Source: CAYPFY01 sp964410105 (GTDB lineage: Bacteria; Bacteroidota; Ignavibacteria; UBA10030; SZUA-254). From it: a DNA stretch of 64,000 nt. Within the stretch, counting starts at the first letter, position 1, and each line of letters starts with the position of its first letter. The translations under genes were made by a program, and so were the position numbers. Shown here piece by piece: positions 16,542-25,210 of this stretch. Where the stretch lies: NCBI GenBank assembly GCA_964410105.1, contig CAYPFY010000011.1, forward strand, positions 57,742 to 121,741, in the 5' to 3' direction. The notes below the pieces were generated by a model. It saw only the letters and a list, made by a program, of their open reading frames with translations, ran no database searches and had not been told where the DNA came from.

Positions 16542-18266
16542 TCAGTTTTTGAGGAATTCCGTGAATCTGAGCCAGCGCGAGGTGTCCCGGTTCGGCTTCA
16601 GGTAGTATGATTGGAAGTAGAGAAAATCGCTTTCCACCTTCTCCCTCGGCATCGTGTCCATGGAGGCGAGATAGGAGTCGAGGTAGGCAGGCATGTTCAC
16701 GAACCTCACCTCAGGATGACGCGCGAGCCGGTTCATGATGGAATCGTCATACACGAGAATCCGTCCCAGGATGTTCTCAAAGACGATCGCATTGATGACT
16801 GTGTGCCCGGGGGGAGGGGGTGGCAGGGGCCCGATATAAAATTGAACGTTTCGCCGGATGAGATACTCTGTTGTCGGCGTCTTTTCGTGCCCGGGCCGCC
16901 CCCGGTTCGCAATCGACTGGTGAGCCACGGCCGTGTCGGTCAGCCCCCCGCTCGACTCGATGGCATAGTAAGGGTCGGCGTAGTAGATGAGTTTCAGCTG
17001 ACCGGCCCAGAAAGAAACCCTCACGGGCAGATCGTCGAAATACTTCCGGAGGGTGGCGCCGTCCATCTGGGCGCGGCGCAGAGCCTCTCTCGTGAAATAG
17101 CGGGGCTCGTCGGCAACGTATCCGACGAGGAGGTCTTTGCCGTACTGGTCGTACCGCAGAATCACGGCCGCGATGAGGAGCCCCGCGACGAGCGGTGAAT
17201 TCCCGAATGCTTCCGCAAGCAAGATCTCGATCCCGAGAAAAATCATCGGGGTGACGGCGATAAAAAAGCGGGCGAACATGAAGTCCCCCCCGATACGGAT
17301 CACGAATGCCGTGTAGGAGGCGACGAAGAGCGCACAGAGCAACAACGCCCTCGTGCGCGGCGGCGGGTCGCCGCCCGCGCCCCGGAACGAGGCTTTGCCT
17401 TTTATGGCCAGGCCCACGCCCGCGGCCAGGAGCCCGAGCCCGAAAACGTAATAAGTCTTGAAATAGAGAAGCGCGTAGAAAAAACCCTCCGAATAGTAGG
17501 GGAGGGCGATCGATTTTGCGTAAAAAGTGTTCGGGAAGAAAAAACCGTAGTAGCCCGATCGCCAAACCCAGTACGGGACGAAGACGACGACGACAGGAAG
17601 GAGGAACCCTGCGAGAGCCCGGGCGGAGCGTACAAGATTTCCGTCGCGGACTCCGTTGATGAGGACCAGGTAGACGCACGAGGCGGCCAGGAATATGACG
17701 CCGTCCGGGCGCGTCATCATCGCCACGACGAAGATGAATCCCGCCCCCAGGTGCCGTCCCTCCGGACGGAGGAGCAGCGCGGCGAAGCCCGCCGAGACGA
17801 GAAAGGCAAACATCCCGGTCTCCATCCCGCTCGTCGCATGGGCGTTAAAATCGCGGTGCACGCTGAGCGCGATCGAACTCAACGGGAGAACGATCCCTCT
17901 CCCGGAGAGCCTGAACCGCCAGCTTAACAACCCGCAGAGAAGGATGGTGGCGCCGTGGAAGACTATCCCGAGCGAAGTCGAAAAGTTTACGGGATCGATG
18001 CCCAGCTTCATCCCCAGCGCTATCAACATCGTCCAGCTAAAGTTGGTAAATCCCTCCACACGTTCCCCCGCGTTGTAGACGAGCCCCAAGCCGTTCACGA
18101 GGTTTTTCGCGTACCGGAAGGAAACATAGCAATCGTCATTGATGTACCAGAGAGAAACAGCGTGCTGGATCCCGACAATCGCGGCCGCAATGACAAGACC
18201 CCAGAAAATGACTCTGTCCCTCCTGGAGGATAGCAGTGCGGATTCAGGTGTGATGGGCTCGTTCAT
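16542..18266 (-). CDS. GT-C fold membrane glycosyltransferase
   Basis: 574 residues with 10 or more membrane segments. The first periplasmic loop has the acidic pair and context of GT-C enzymes: YINDDCYVSFRYAKNLVNG near residues 36-54, followed by ERVEGFTNFSW, as in AftB-like arabinosyltransferases and relatives. The C-terminal 170 residues are soluble. It should move a sugar from a polyprenyl-phosphate donor onto a cell-envelope acceptor; donor and acceptor cannot be told. It stands alone between two transcription units. Confidence 0.8.
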   Translation of the reverse strand: MNEPITPESALLSSRRDRVIFWGLVIAAAIVGIQHAVSLWYINDDCYVSFRYAKNLVNGLGLVYNAGERVEGFTNFSWTMLIALGMKLGIDPVNFSTSLGIVFHGATILLCGLLSWRFRLSGRGIVLPLSSIALSVHRDFNAHATSGMETGMFAFLVSAGFAALLLRPEGRHLGAGFIFVVAMMTRPDGVIFLAASCVYLVLINGVRDGNLVRSARALAGFLLPVVVVFVPYWVWRSGYYGFFFPNTFYAKSIALPYYSEGFFYALLYFKTYYVFGLGLLAAGVGLAIKGKASFRGAGGDPPPRTRALLLCALFVASYTAFVIRIGGDFMFARFFIAVTPMIFLGIEILLAEAFGNSPLVAGLLIAAVILRYDQYGKDLLVGYVADEPRYFTREALRRAQMDGATLRKYFDDLPVRVSFWAGQLKLIYYADPYYAIESSGGLTDTAVAHQSIANRGRPGHEKTPTTEYLIRRNVQFYIGPLPPPPPGHTVINAIVFENILGRILVYDDSIMNRLARHPEVRFVNMPAYLDSYLASMDTMPREKVESDFLYFQSYYLKPNRDTSRWLRFTEFLKN

Positions 18267-18436
18267 CCGGATTATTTATGTCGCTGACCGCGAGGCATCA
18301 TGGTGTCCTCCGTTGAAAAGCAACTTCAACGAGACAGGTGACCGGCGGGTCGGCAATGACGACGGAGGGCGACGATGCCTGATGTGAGCGCCATCAAACA
18401 TACCGGTTTTACGATTCATTTCAAAGGCCAAGGCCC

Positions 18437-18467
18437 TTGAAAATCTGGGGGAGTTTTCGCTTATTTA
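18437..18467 (+). promoter_or_regulatory. Promoter of tsaD, probably leaderless
   Basis: TTGAAA at 18437-18442 and TTATTTA at 18461-18467 (18- or 19-bp spacer). The hexamer ends 4-5 bases before the GTG start codon of tsaD at 18472, so the transcript would start about at the codon itself. Confidence 0.45.
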
Positions 18468-18471
18468 TGCT

Positions 18472-19458
18472 GTGGAAATACTCGGAATCGAGACGTCATG
18501 CGATGAGACCTCCGCGGCGGTCCTTCGCGACGGAATGCTGCGATCGCTTGTCATCTCCTCGCAGCTCGTTCATCGTGAGTTCGGCGGCGTCGTTCCCGAG
18601 CTTGCCTCCCGCGCGCACCTGCGCCTCATCGTCCCCGCCGTCCAGGAGGCCCTCCGGAAGGCGGAAATCTCAAAAGACGAGATCGACGGCATCGGCGTCA
18701 CCTACGGCCCGGGGCTCATGGGGGCCCTGATGGTCGGAGTGAACTTTGCGAAAGCCCTCGCCTACGGGCTCAACGTCCCCTTCGTCGGCGTGAACCACAT
18801 GGAGGCGCATGTCTATTCGAATTTCATTGACGAACCCAAACCCTCATACCCGTTCCTCTGCCTGACGGTCTCAGGCGGCCATACCCAGCTTGTCGCGGTG
18901 ACAGCCCCGCTCACAATGAGCGTGCTCGGCGAAACTCTCGACGACGCGGCAGGGGAGGCCTATGACAAGGTCGCCAAGATGCTCGGCCTCGGTTTTCCCG
19001 GCGGCCCCGCGATCGATGTTCTCGCCCGGGGCGGAGACCCCGACTTCGTCCGTTTTCCCCGCTCATACCCCGACGAGGAGAATTTCAGCTTCAGCGGCAT
19101 CAAGACCGCAGTCCTTTACTGGCTGAGGGACAACCCCGAGAAAATTCAGCCGCATCGTGCGGATCTCTGCGCGAGCTTCCAGCGGGCCGTGATCGAGGTG
19201 CTTGCGACACGCACCCTCGGCGCGGCGCGCCGGCTCGGGATCAGGAATGTCGCCCTCGCCGGAGGAGTTTCGGCCAATTCCGAGCTGAGGCGTACTATGG
19301 GAGACCTCGCCGTACGGGAGGGATTCCGGCTTTTTGTCCCGAAGCTTGAGTACTGCACCGACAACGCCGCCATGATCGCCCTCGTCGCCTGGCTGAAGAT
19401 TCAACGGGGAGAGACATGCAGCCATGGCCTCAACCCCGTTCCCAATCTCTCCCTGTGA
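18472..19458 (+). CDS. tsaD: tRNA N6-adenosine threonylcarbamoyltransferase TsaD
   Basis: 328 residues starting at GTG. Family motifs: ILGIETSCDETSAAV at the N-terminus, metal-binding HMEAH near residues 109-113, SGGHTQLV near 134, GEAYDKVAKMLGLGFPGGP near 161-179 and YCTDNAAMIALVA near the end. It transfers threonylcarbamoyl to A37 of ANN-reading tRNAs with TsaB, TsaE and TsaC, which are not in the window. The C-terminus overlaps the mltG region. Confidence 0.95.
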   Translation: MEILGIETSCDETSAAVLRDGMLRSLVISSQLVHREFGGVVPELASRAHLRLIVPAVQEALRKAEISKDEIDGIGVTYGPGLMGALMVGVNFAKALAYGLNVPFVGVNHMEAHVYSNFIDEPKPSYPFLCLTVSGGHTQLVAVTAPLTMSVLGETLDDAAGEAYDKVAKMLGLGFPGGPAIDVLARGGDPDFVRFPRSYPDEENFSFSGIKTAVLYWLRDNPEKIQPHRADLCASFQRAVIEVLATRTLGAARRLGIRNVALAGGVSANSELRRTMGDLAVREGFRLFVPKLEYCTDNAAMIALVAWLKIQRGETCSHGLNPVPNLSL

Positions 19459-19466
19459 CGCCCTCC

Positions 19467-20483
19467 ATGCTTCGACGATCCCTCATCGTGCTGCTCGTGG
19501 CCGCCTTCCTCACCCTGGCGGGAGCCTACGCCATTTTCTGGGCCCCGAATTCGTTCGACGGAGACCGCTTCATCACCGTTTCGAAGGGGGAGACTTTCAG
19601 GCAGGTGCTCGATTCTCTGGACAATGCCGGGGTCATCCACAGCCGGTTGCTCGTCGACCTGGCCGGGAGGCTCTCCGACTATACGACCCGAATGCAGGTG
19701 GGTAAATACCGGTTCAAGAGCGGGATGTCCAACCTCGAGCTGCTCCGAGATATCCGATATGGGATAACGACGGAACTGATCCTCGTGACGATACCCGAAG
19801 GCCTGCGCCCTTCCCGGCAGGCGCACATTTTGGCCAAACATCTCGGAATCGATTCCGCCCGGTTCGTCAAGCTCATCACCGACTCGGCCCTGACGCGGGA
19901 CCTCGGCATCGGGTCGAGTTCGCTCATCGGCTATCTCATGCCCGCCACCTATAAGCTCTACTGGCAATGCGACGAGGAGGAGATCGTCAGGGACATGCTC
20001 CGCGAATTCTGGCACGTCTATGACACCTCACTGTTGCGGGAGACGCGGGAGCGCGGCATGACCGTGGATGAAATACTCACCATGGCCTCCATAATAGAGA
20101 TGGAGACGTCGATCGACTCCGAACGGGCGGTCATCGCCGGAGTCTATTATAACCGTCTCCACAAGGGGATGCGGCTTCAGGCCGATCCCACGGTCCAGTT
20201 CATCATCACCGACGGCCCTCGCGCCCTGTCGAGAAGCGACCTGGCTATGGAATCTCCCTACAATACCTACCGCCACGAAGGGCTTCCCCCCGGCCCGATC
20301 AGTAGCCCCGGAAGGGCATCCATCCTCGCAGCGCTGAACCCCTTGAGCCACAAGTATCTTTTCTTCGTCGCCACCGGCTTTGGAGGACATACATTTTCCA
20401 AAACCTTTCAGCAACATTTGCGGGCGATCAGGAACTACCACCGGGTCCGGGAGGAACAACAGGCTGCAAAAGACACCGGCTAG
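19467..20483 (+). CDS. mltG: Endolytic murein transglycosylase MltG
   Basis: 338 residues. One membrane anchor near the N-terminus (SLIVLLVAAFLTLAGAYAIFW), LysM-like segment (ITVSKGETFRQVLDSLDNAGV), then the YceG catalytic domain with MASIIEMET (catalytic glutamate) near residue 210, GVYYNRLHKGMRLQADPTVQF and SPYNTYRHEGLPPGPISSPG. MltG cuts nascent peptidoglycan and sets glycan length. The ATG at 19467 falls after the tsaD stop and right before the anchor; an ATG 17 codons earlier is possible. Confidence 0.93.
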   Translation: MLRRSLIVLLVAAFLTLAGAYAIFWAPNSFDGDRFITVSKGETFRQVLDSLDNAGVIHSRLLVDLAGRLSDYTTRMQVGKYRFKSGMSNLELLRDIRYGITTELILVTIPEGLRPSRQAHILAKHLGIDSARFVKLITDSALTRDLGIGSSSLIGYLMPATYKLYWQCDEEEIVRDMLREFWHVYDTSLLRETRERGMTVDEILTMASIIEMETSIDSERAVIAGVYYNRLHKGMRLQADPTVQFIITDGPRALSRSDLAMESPYNTYRHEGLPPGPISSPGRASILAALNPLSHKYLFFVATGFGGHTFSKTFQQHLRAIRNYHRVREEQQAAKDTG

Positions 20484-20578
20484 ACTCCCTCCGGTTATTC
20501 TCTTCCCCCTCCGCCTTGGCATTTCGTGCTGACGCAAAAATCTGTATATTGGCGTACCACAATCGCGAATTCGCCGGA

Positions 20579-22249
20579 ATGATCATCCAGCGCGTCATCA
20601 TGCCCGCCATGATGATGACGGCCTCCCTTTTCTGTGCGGGCCAGATCGCCCCCTCAGGCGGTCCGCCCGATACCACCCCGCCGGAAATCCTTTCGTCCTA
20701 CCCCGAGCCGCGGACCATCAATTTCCGCGATCACAAGCTGGCCCTCTCTTTCAGCAAGTACGTCGACCGCCGCTCGGTCGAAGAGTCGATTTTTGTCTCC
20801 CCCTCCCTCGGCCCCCTCACGTTCGACTGGGGCTCGACGGATGTCGAGATTTCCTTCGCCGATTCGCTCCGGCCGGATGCCACCTATATTCTGACGCTCG
20901 GGACCGACCTGCGCGATACGCGCAATAACCATCTGACGAAATCCTTCTCCCTGCCCTTCTCCGCCGGAGACCGGATCGACAGCTGCTCCCTGGGAGGCTC
21001 CGTCGACGACAAGGAAAGAGGGGGGGTCATGATCTTCGGGTACCTGCTGAACGGACGGAACCCCGACACGCTCAGCCCGGCGAGGGCGAAGCCGGACTAT
21101 ATCACTCAGACCGGAAAAGACGGCTCTTTCACGCTTCCCTATCTCGCCTTCGGCACCTATCGGATCCTTGCCGTCCGCGATGAGTATAAAAACCTTCTCT
21201 ATGATCCGGAAAAGGATTTCTATGGAATCTTCGGGCCTGATATTACGCTGGCGCCCGGCAAGGCCGCTCTCACAGGCTTTCAGTGCCGGCTTGCGAGCGA
21301 GGATACATCGGCTCCCTTCATTTCGAGCGCCAGAGCTCTCGACCGCTCGCACGTGCTTTTAAAATTCAACGAGGCGATCGATGCCCGTTCGGTCGGCGGC
21401 GTGGAAATCCGGGACACCGCGAGCGGGTCCCCGCTCGGGATCCTCGATCTCTCCTTTGCCGAGCCTCCCGCGCTCGAGGCAACGCTGGTGACGGCAGAGC
21501 AGAAGGCGTCGGCCCCGTACCGTCTGACCGTGGGGAGGGCACGTGATCTCTCCGGGAATCTGATCCGATCCCCGCAGAACACCGGGGATTTCAGCGGGAT
21601 CCCCGACCCGGATACGTCGCGGCCACAATTCACCCTCTCGGCAGGTCGCTCCATCCCCCTCGACGACACATTCCACATAAAATTCAGCGAGCCGGTTGTG
21701 AAAGAGTCTTTTGAGCGCGGATTCAGCCTCAGACCGGACAGCGCGCCAGGCCGCATCCAGGGAAAGTTCGTCTGGTGGTTTTCCCGGGCCGTCTCGTTCG
21801 TTCCGGAGCGGCTCCTTGCGGCAGGGTCTGATTATCGGATCACGATCAGACCCGATTCGGTGATCGATTTTTCAGGCAACCATGGACGGGATTCCCTGGC
21901 CGTAATACGGTTTCACACGGTGGACGAAGGATCATTGAGTTCGCTCTCCGGGGACATCGCGGACGAAAGCACGACGGACGCACGGGGAAGGTTCTTTGTC
22001 ACGGCGCGGAATCTTGCGGAGTCGGAGAGTAGGACGATCATCCTCGGGGGGGCGGGAAAATTTGCGTTCAGCGACTTGAAGGAAGGCAGGTATGTTCTCA
22101 CGGCCTTCCGGGACCGTGACGGAAACGGCGCGTATTCATACGGAAAACCGTTCCCCTTCATGACCGCGGAGCGTTTTCTGGTCTATCCCGATACGCTGAC
22201 GCTGAGGGCACGCTGGCCCCTCGAAGGGGTCAGCCTGCACCTTCGCTAA
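20579..22249 (+). CDS. Ig-like domain protein, probable lipoprotein
   Basis: 556 residues. The N-terminus MIIQRVIMPAMMMTASLFC is a short hydrophobic signal ending in a cysteine, followed by AGQIAPSGGPPDTTPPEI, the start of Big_5/SbsA-like Ig domains typical of Bacteroidota lipoproteins with this exact GGPPDTTPP style. The lipobox (SLFC) is imperfect. At least three similar domains follow (FNEAIDARSVGG, FSEPVVKESF, DSLAVIRFHTVDEG), then a Cna-B-like end (FAFSDLKEGRYVLTAFRDRDGNGAYSYG). Role likely envelope or surface binding; unknown. Confidence 0.8.
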   Translation: MIIQRVIMPAMMMTASLFCAGQIAPSGGPPDTTPPEILSSYPEPRTINFRDHKLALSFSKYVDRRSVEESIFVSPSLGPLTFDWGSTDVEISFADSLRPDATYILTLGTDLRDTRNNHLTKSFSLPFSAGDRIDSCSLGGSVDDKERGGVMIFGYLLNGRNPDTLSPARAKPDYITQTGKDGSFTLPYLAFGTYRILAVRDEYKNLLYDPEKDFYGIFGPDITLAPGKAALTGFQCRLASEDTSAPFISSARALDRSHVLLKFNEAIDARSVGGVEIRDTASGSPLGILDLSFAEPPALEATLVTAEQKASAPYRLTVGRARDLSGNLIRSPQNTGDFSGIPDPDTSRPQFTLSAGRSIPLDDTFHIKFSEPVVKESFERGFSLRPDSAPGRIQGKFVWWFSRAVSFVPERLLAAGSDYRITIRPDSVIDFSGNHGRDSLAVIRFHTVDEGSLSSLSGDIADESTTDARGRFFVTARNLAESESRTIILGGAGKFAFSDLKEGRYVLTAFRDRDGNGAYSYGKPFPFMTAERFLVYPDTLTLRARWPLEGVSLHLR

Positions 22250-22800
22250 CGCTTCTGGTCGAAGGGTTTCTCCGGGACGATAAATGTTTCGGGGAGCTTG
22301 GGAGGAGGGTTCTTGATGACGTTGTCGGGCACCGTCCAGGCATCCTTGAACCCGAGGCCCGCAAGCCTTTTCAGCAAGACGCCCGCAGAAGCGCGATCCA
22401 GGAAGTTTCCGACGCGGACCTTGTAGTAGGGGGCATCATAGACCGTGTAGACCCATTCGGAGGGGAGGAGGTGGTTCAGAGTGTCCCTCGTTCCCGACGC
22501 TTCCTCGATATTCTGAGTCAGAAGCACCTGAAGCCGGAATCCGGGGATGGTTTCGGGGACGGCCAGGGTAATGAGGGCCGTCGCCCCGATTGTATCGTGC
22601 CTGAGGCTCAGATCCTCGTGGAGCAGGGGGCCGATGTCCGGGTCGAAATCTGCCGGGCGGAACATCCGCTCATAGCGCGCGAGAAAATCGCTCACCGCGG
22701 GCTCCTGCATCTGGACGAACCGGGGTGATCCGGCACATCCCAGGCAGAGGAGGACGCCGAGCCATGGCTTATTTCCCAGGATTCTCCACCACCCAGGCAT
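22246..22800 (-). CDS. SPOR-domain lipoprotein
   Basis: 184 residues. Signal ends at LLCLGC, a good lipobox (LCLGC AGS). The C-terminal 70 residues form a SPOR domain (VYTVYDAPYYKVRVGNFLDRASAGVLLKRLAGLGFKDAWTV), which binds denuded glycan strands at division sites. The middle region is unassigned. It begins inside the end of the preceding SPOR gene (31-base overlap), so they are expressed together; the pair is a partial duplication in function but not in sequence. Confidence 0.85.
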   Translation of the reverse strand: MPGWWRILGNKPWLGVLLCLGCAGSPRFVQMQEPAVSDFLARYERMFRPADFDPDIGPLLHEDLSLRHDTIGATALITLAVPETIPGFRLQVLLTQNIEEASGTRDTLNHLLPSEWVYTVYDAPYYKVRVGNFLDRASAGVLLKRLAGLGFKDAWTVPDNVIKNPPPKLPETFIVPEKPFDQKR

Positions 22801-23233
22801 CCTTGTACTCCGTCGGATATTTTTGCGCCATCTCGTCGCGGAAACGACGTGCGTCGTCCTTCGACATGAAATCCCCGATCACGACTTTGAAAAGATTGTC
22901 CTTGTCCTGGAACATGTATATTTTTTGCGAAAACCGCTCCTTGGCGAGCGAGACGATTTTTTCAGCGTTGTCCGAGAGCCGGTAGGCGCCGATCTGCACC
23001 GAACACTTGCCCGTCGGCATCTCAGAGGTGGAGTAATGCGAATCGTACTGGGGGGCAGGTGTGTTCTGCTTGTCGACGGTGACCGTGTCCACCTTCTCCC
23101 CGGCCTTCGGAAGCCCGGCCGCCGGGGGTGGAGGGGGCAGCTCTTCCTTCTTCGAATCCTTCGAGGAGGAGCATCCGCACAGGAGCACCCCGGAGAAGAT
23201 AAGCGCGCGGATCGCATACGGATGGATTGTCAT
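22769..23233 (-). CDS. SPOR-domain lipoprotein
   Basis: 154 residues. Lipoprotein signal MTIHPYAIRALIFSGVLLCGC with lipobox LCGC, then a proline/lysine-rich linker (KKEELPPPPPAAGLPKAG), then a SPOR domain (KCSVQIGAYRLSDNAEKIVSLAKERF; LFKVVIGDFMSKDDARRFRDEMAQKYPTEYKDAWVV). GGAGGGAAGT lies before the ATG at 23233; an upstream extension in the same frame lies inside deoC and was not used. It is 22 bases from deoC, likely the same transcript. Confidence 0.88.
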   Translation of the reverse strand: MTIHPYAIRALIFSGVLLCGCSSSKDSKKEELPPPPPAAGLPKAGEKVDTVTVDKQNTPAPQYDSHYSTSEMPTGKCSVQIGAYRLSDNAEKIVSLAKERFSQKIYMFQDKDNLFKVVIGDFMSKDDARRFRDEMAQKYPTEYKDAWVVENPGK

Positions 23234-23255
23234 ACTTCCCTCCAATTGTTGAGCG

Positions 23256-24119
23256 TTAATACCCCTTGACACCTGCGCCGTCGCCCGTGACGATCTTGAC
23301 GCTGGCGCTGGCCCCGATCCGGTCGGCGCCGCTCGCCACCATGGCAAGCGCTTCCTCCCGGGTTCTGACTCCTCCCGATGCTTTGACCCCCATGGCCGTG
23401 CCCACCACCCTCCTCATGAGGGCGATGTCCCCGACCGTGGCTCCCCCCTTGGCAAATCCCGTGGATGTTTTTACGAAATCGGCCCCTGCTCGTTTTGCCA
23501 GGACGCACGCCTTGACCTTCTCCTCGTCGGTCAGAAGGACCGTCTCCAGGATGACCTTCACCAGAGCGCCGTACCTCCGGCCCGTTGTCACGACGGCGAA
23601 GATGTCGTTTTCGACGTAGTCGTATTCCCCCGACTTCAGCATTCCCACATTGAGGACCATGTCGATCTCCTTGGCGCCGTCCCGGAGAGCGTGCTCCGCC
23701 TCGAACGCCTTGGCCGGCGTCGACGTTGCGCCAAGCGGGAACCCGATCACGGTGCAGACCCGCACCGACGTGTCCCGAAGCTCCCGTGCACACAAGGGCA
23801 CGTAGGAAGGATTGATGCAGACGCTGGCGAAAGAGTATTTTTTTGCCTCGGCACACAGTTTCACGACTTCCTCCCTCGTCGCATCGGGCTTCAGAAGGGT
23901 GTGATCAATCAGGCGGGCCAGCTCCGACTCAATGCCGCCGGCGGCATCGATCCCGATTCCCGCCGTGACACGGGCGGCCCCGTTCTGAACGATGTTCCGG
24001 ACTCCCTCTCTGTTATGGATGACGCAGAGCAGGTCGCTGCAGCTACCGTCGGCGCAGCACGCGCCCGTCGGTCCCGAAACGGCAGAACGGACAAGCCGGT
24101 CGATTTCCTTCTGATTCAC
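23256..24119 (-). CDS. deoC: Deoxyribose-phosphate aldolase with N-terminal extension
   Basis: 287 residues, about 60 longer at the N-terminus than ordinary DeoC. The aldolase core is complete: EIDMVLNVG (catalytic aspartate), ADFVKTSTGF (Schiff-base lysine) and VKASGGVRT (second lysine). It cleaves 2-deoxyribose-5-phosphate to acetaldehyde and glyceraldehyde-3-phosphate. The extension starts with an amphipathic helix (NQKEIDRLVRSAV) and a cysteine-rich stretch (GACCADGSCSDLLC). GTG at 24119 is chosen because AAGGA lies 7 bases upstream. Such helices with DeoC are known in microcompartment-associated aldolases; that link is inference. Confidence 0.92.
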   Translation of the reverse strand: MNQKEIDRLVRSAVSGPTGACCADGSCSDLLCVIHNREGVRNIVQNGAARVTAGIGIDAAGGIESELARLIDHTLLKPDATREEVVKLCAEAKKYSFASVCINPSYVPLCARELRDTSVRVCTVIGFPLGATSTPAKAFEAEHALRDGAKEIDMVLNVGMLKSGEYDYVENDIFAVVTTGRRYGALVKVILETVLLTDEEKVKACVLAKRAGADFVKTSTGFAKGGATVGDIALMRRVVGTAMGVKASGGVRTREEALAMVASGADRIGASASVKIVTGDGAGVKGY

Positions 24120-24143
24120 CGCAAAGTCCTTAAAATCATAGCT

Positions 24144-24173
24144 AATATAGTCTATTTTATTCCTAAGATACAA
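24144..24173 (-). promoter_or_regulatory. Promoter of deoC
   Basis: On the minus strand TTGTAT (24173-24168), 18-bp spacer, TATATT (24149-24144). AAGGA and the GTG start of deoC follow about 25 bases later. It is divergent from the porQ-like promoter. Confidence 0.5.
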
Positions 24174-24227
24174 GTCACCGTGTGAGTCCCGGGGGTTTCG
24201 GCCCGGGATCTGTGTGCGCAAACGGCC

Positions 24228-24256
24228 TTGGAACTCACTCGTTTTTTCCTTATTCT
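24228..24256 (+). promoter_or_regulatory. Promoter of the PorQ-like gene, probably leaderless
   Basis: TTGGAA (24228-24233), 17-bp spacer, TATTCT (24251-24256). The hexamer ends 6 bases before the GTG at 24263, so transcription should begin at the start codon. Confidence 0.55.
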
Positions 24257-24262
24257 TGATAA

Positions 24263-25210
24263 GTGAAATTCCCACGATCGATCATGCGCCCAAGGCTCGC
24301 CCTTATGATCCTTTTCCTGCAGGGGCCCCTTCTCGCACAGGGCACGAGCACGTATGATTTTCTGCGGAACGATGTCGGCGCCCGGGCCGCGGCCCTCGGT
24401 GGAAGCTTTGTCACCTCAACCGACGATCCCAATCTCATCTTCTATAATCCTGCCGGACTTGCGACCCTCACAGCCCGGCGGCTTTCGGTCGGTTTTTTCA
24501 AGCATCTGCTGGATGTCAACGCCGGATCGGTGAGCTTCGGTACCGAAATCCCCCGGTTCGGATTTGTCGGCGCTGGGATCGATTACATCAATTACGGCGA
24601 GTTCAAGAGGACGGGGGACGAGGGCCAGGATCTCGGCACGTTCAGCGCCGGCGATCTGGCCGTGAGCGCCGCGTACGCCGGTGAATTACAAGAAAACCTC
24701 ACCTACGGTCTGGGGGTGAAGTTCATTTACTCTTCCATCGCCGAGGCCCGATCGGCCGCGGCCGCCGTCGACTTCGGCCTCCAGTACACGGCCATCCCCA
24801 ACCGGCTTCTCCTCGGGGCAAGCGTCCTCTCGCTCGGCACCCAGATCGACCCGTATGTCACAACCAGGGAAATTCTGCCCCTGGATGTTAAAATCTGGGC
24901 CTCCCTTTACCCGGAGCAATCCCCCGCCACCATCATGATCAACCTCCACAAGCTCAACGAGTACGAGGATAATATCGGCAAGAGGCTACGGCAGTTCTCA
25001 GTCGGAGTCGAGTTCACCGCCAGCCCGAATGTGCTCCTCCGGCTCGGTTATAACAATGAGCAGCGGCAGGAGCTGAAAATCGGCCAGAGCGCCGGGCTCG
25101 CCGGATTCTCCCTCGGCGGGGGGATCCTGACCGGTTCGTACACAATCGATTATGGATTCACGTCGTACGGCAAGATCGGCTCGGTCCACCGCATAAGCGT
25201 CGGCTTTTAA
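24263..25210 (+). CDS. PorV/PorQ-family outer membrane protein
   Basis: 315 residues. Signal peptide near residues 8-26 (MRPRLALMILFLQGPLLAQ), then the PorQ-type opening TYDFLRNDVGARAAALGGSFVTSTDDPNLIFYNPAGL, and a FadL-like barrel with repeated glycine-rich strands, ending in HRISVGF. PorQ/PorV proteins help type IX secretion at the outer membrane. Two proteins with type IX-like tails elsewhere in the window fit this. GTG 24263 matches the promoter; an ATG at 24284 is an alternative with no ribosome site. Confidence 0.8.
   Translation: MKFPRSIMRPRLALMILFLQGPLLAQGTSTYDFLRNDVGARAAALGGSFVTSTDDPNLIFYNPAGLATLTARRLSVGFFKHLLDVNAGSVSFGTEIPRFGFVGAGIDYINYGEFKRTGDEGQDLGTFSAGDLAVSAAYAGELQENLTYGLGVKFIYSSIAEARSAAAAVDFGLQYTAIPNRLLLGASVLSLGTQIDPYVTTREILPLDVKIWASLYPEQSPATIMINLHKLNEYEDNIGKRLRQFSVGVEFTASPNVLLRLGYNNEQRQELKIGQSAGLAGFSLGGGILTGSYTIDYGFTSYGKIGSVHRISVGF

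Noticed and set aside
23234..23347. Upstream extension of the SPOR lipoprotein
   Set aside because: It runs inside deoC in another frame; the signal peptide and ribosome site fix the start at 23233.
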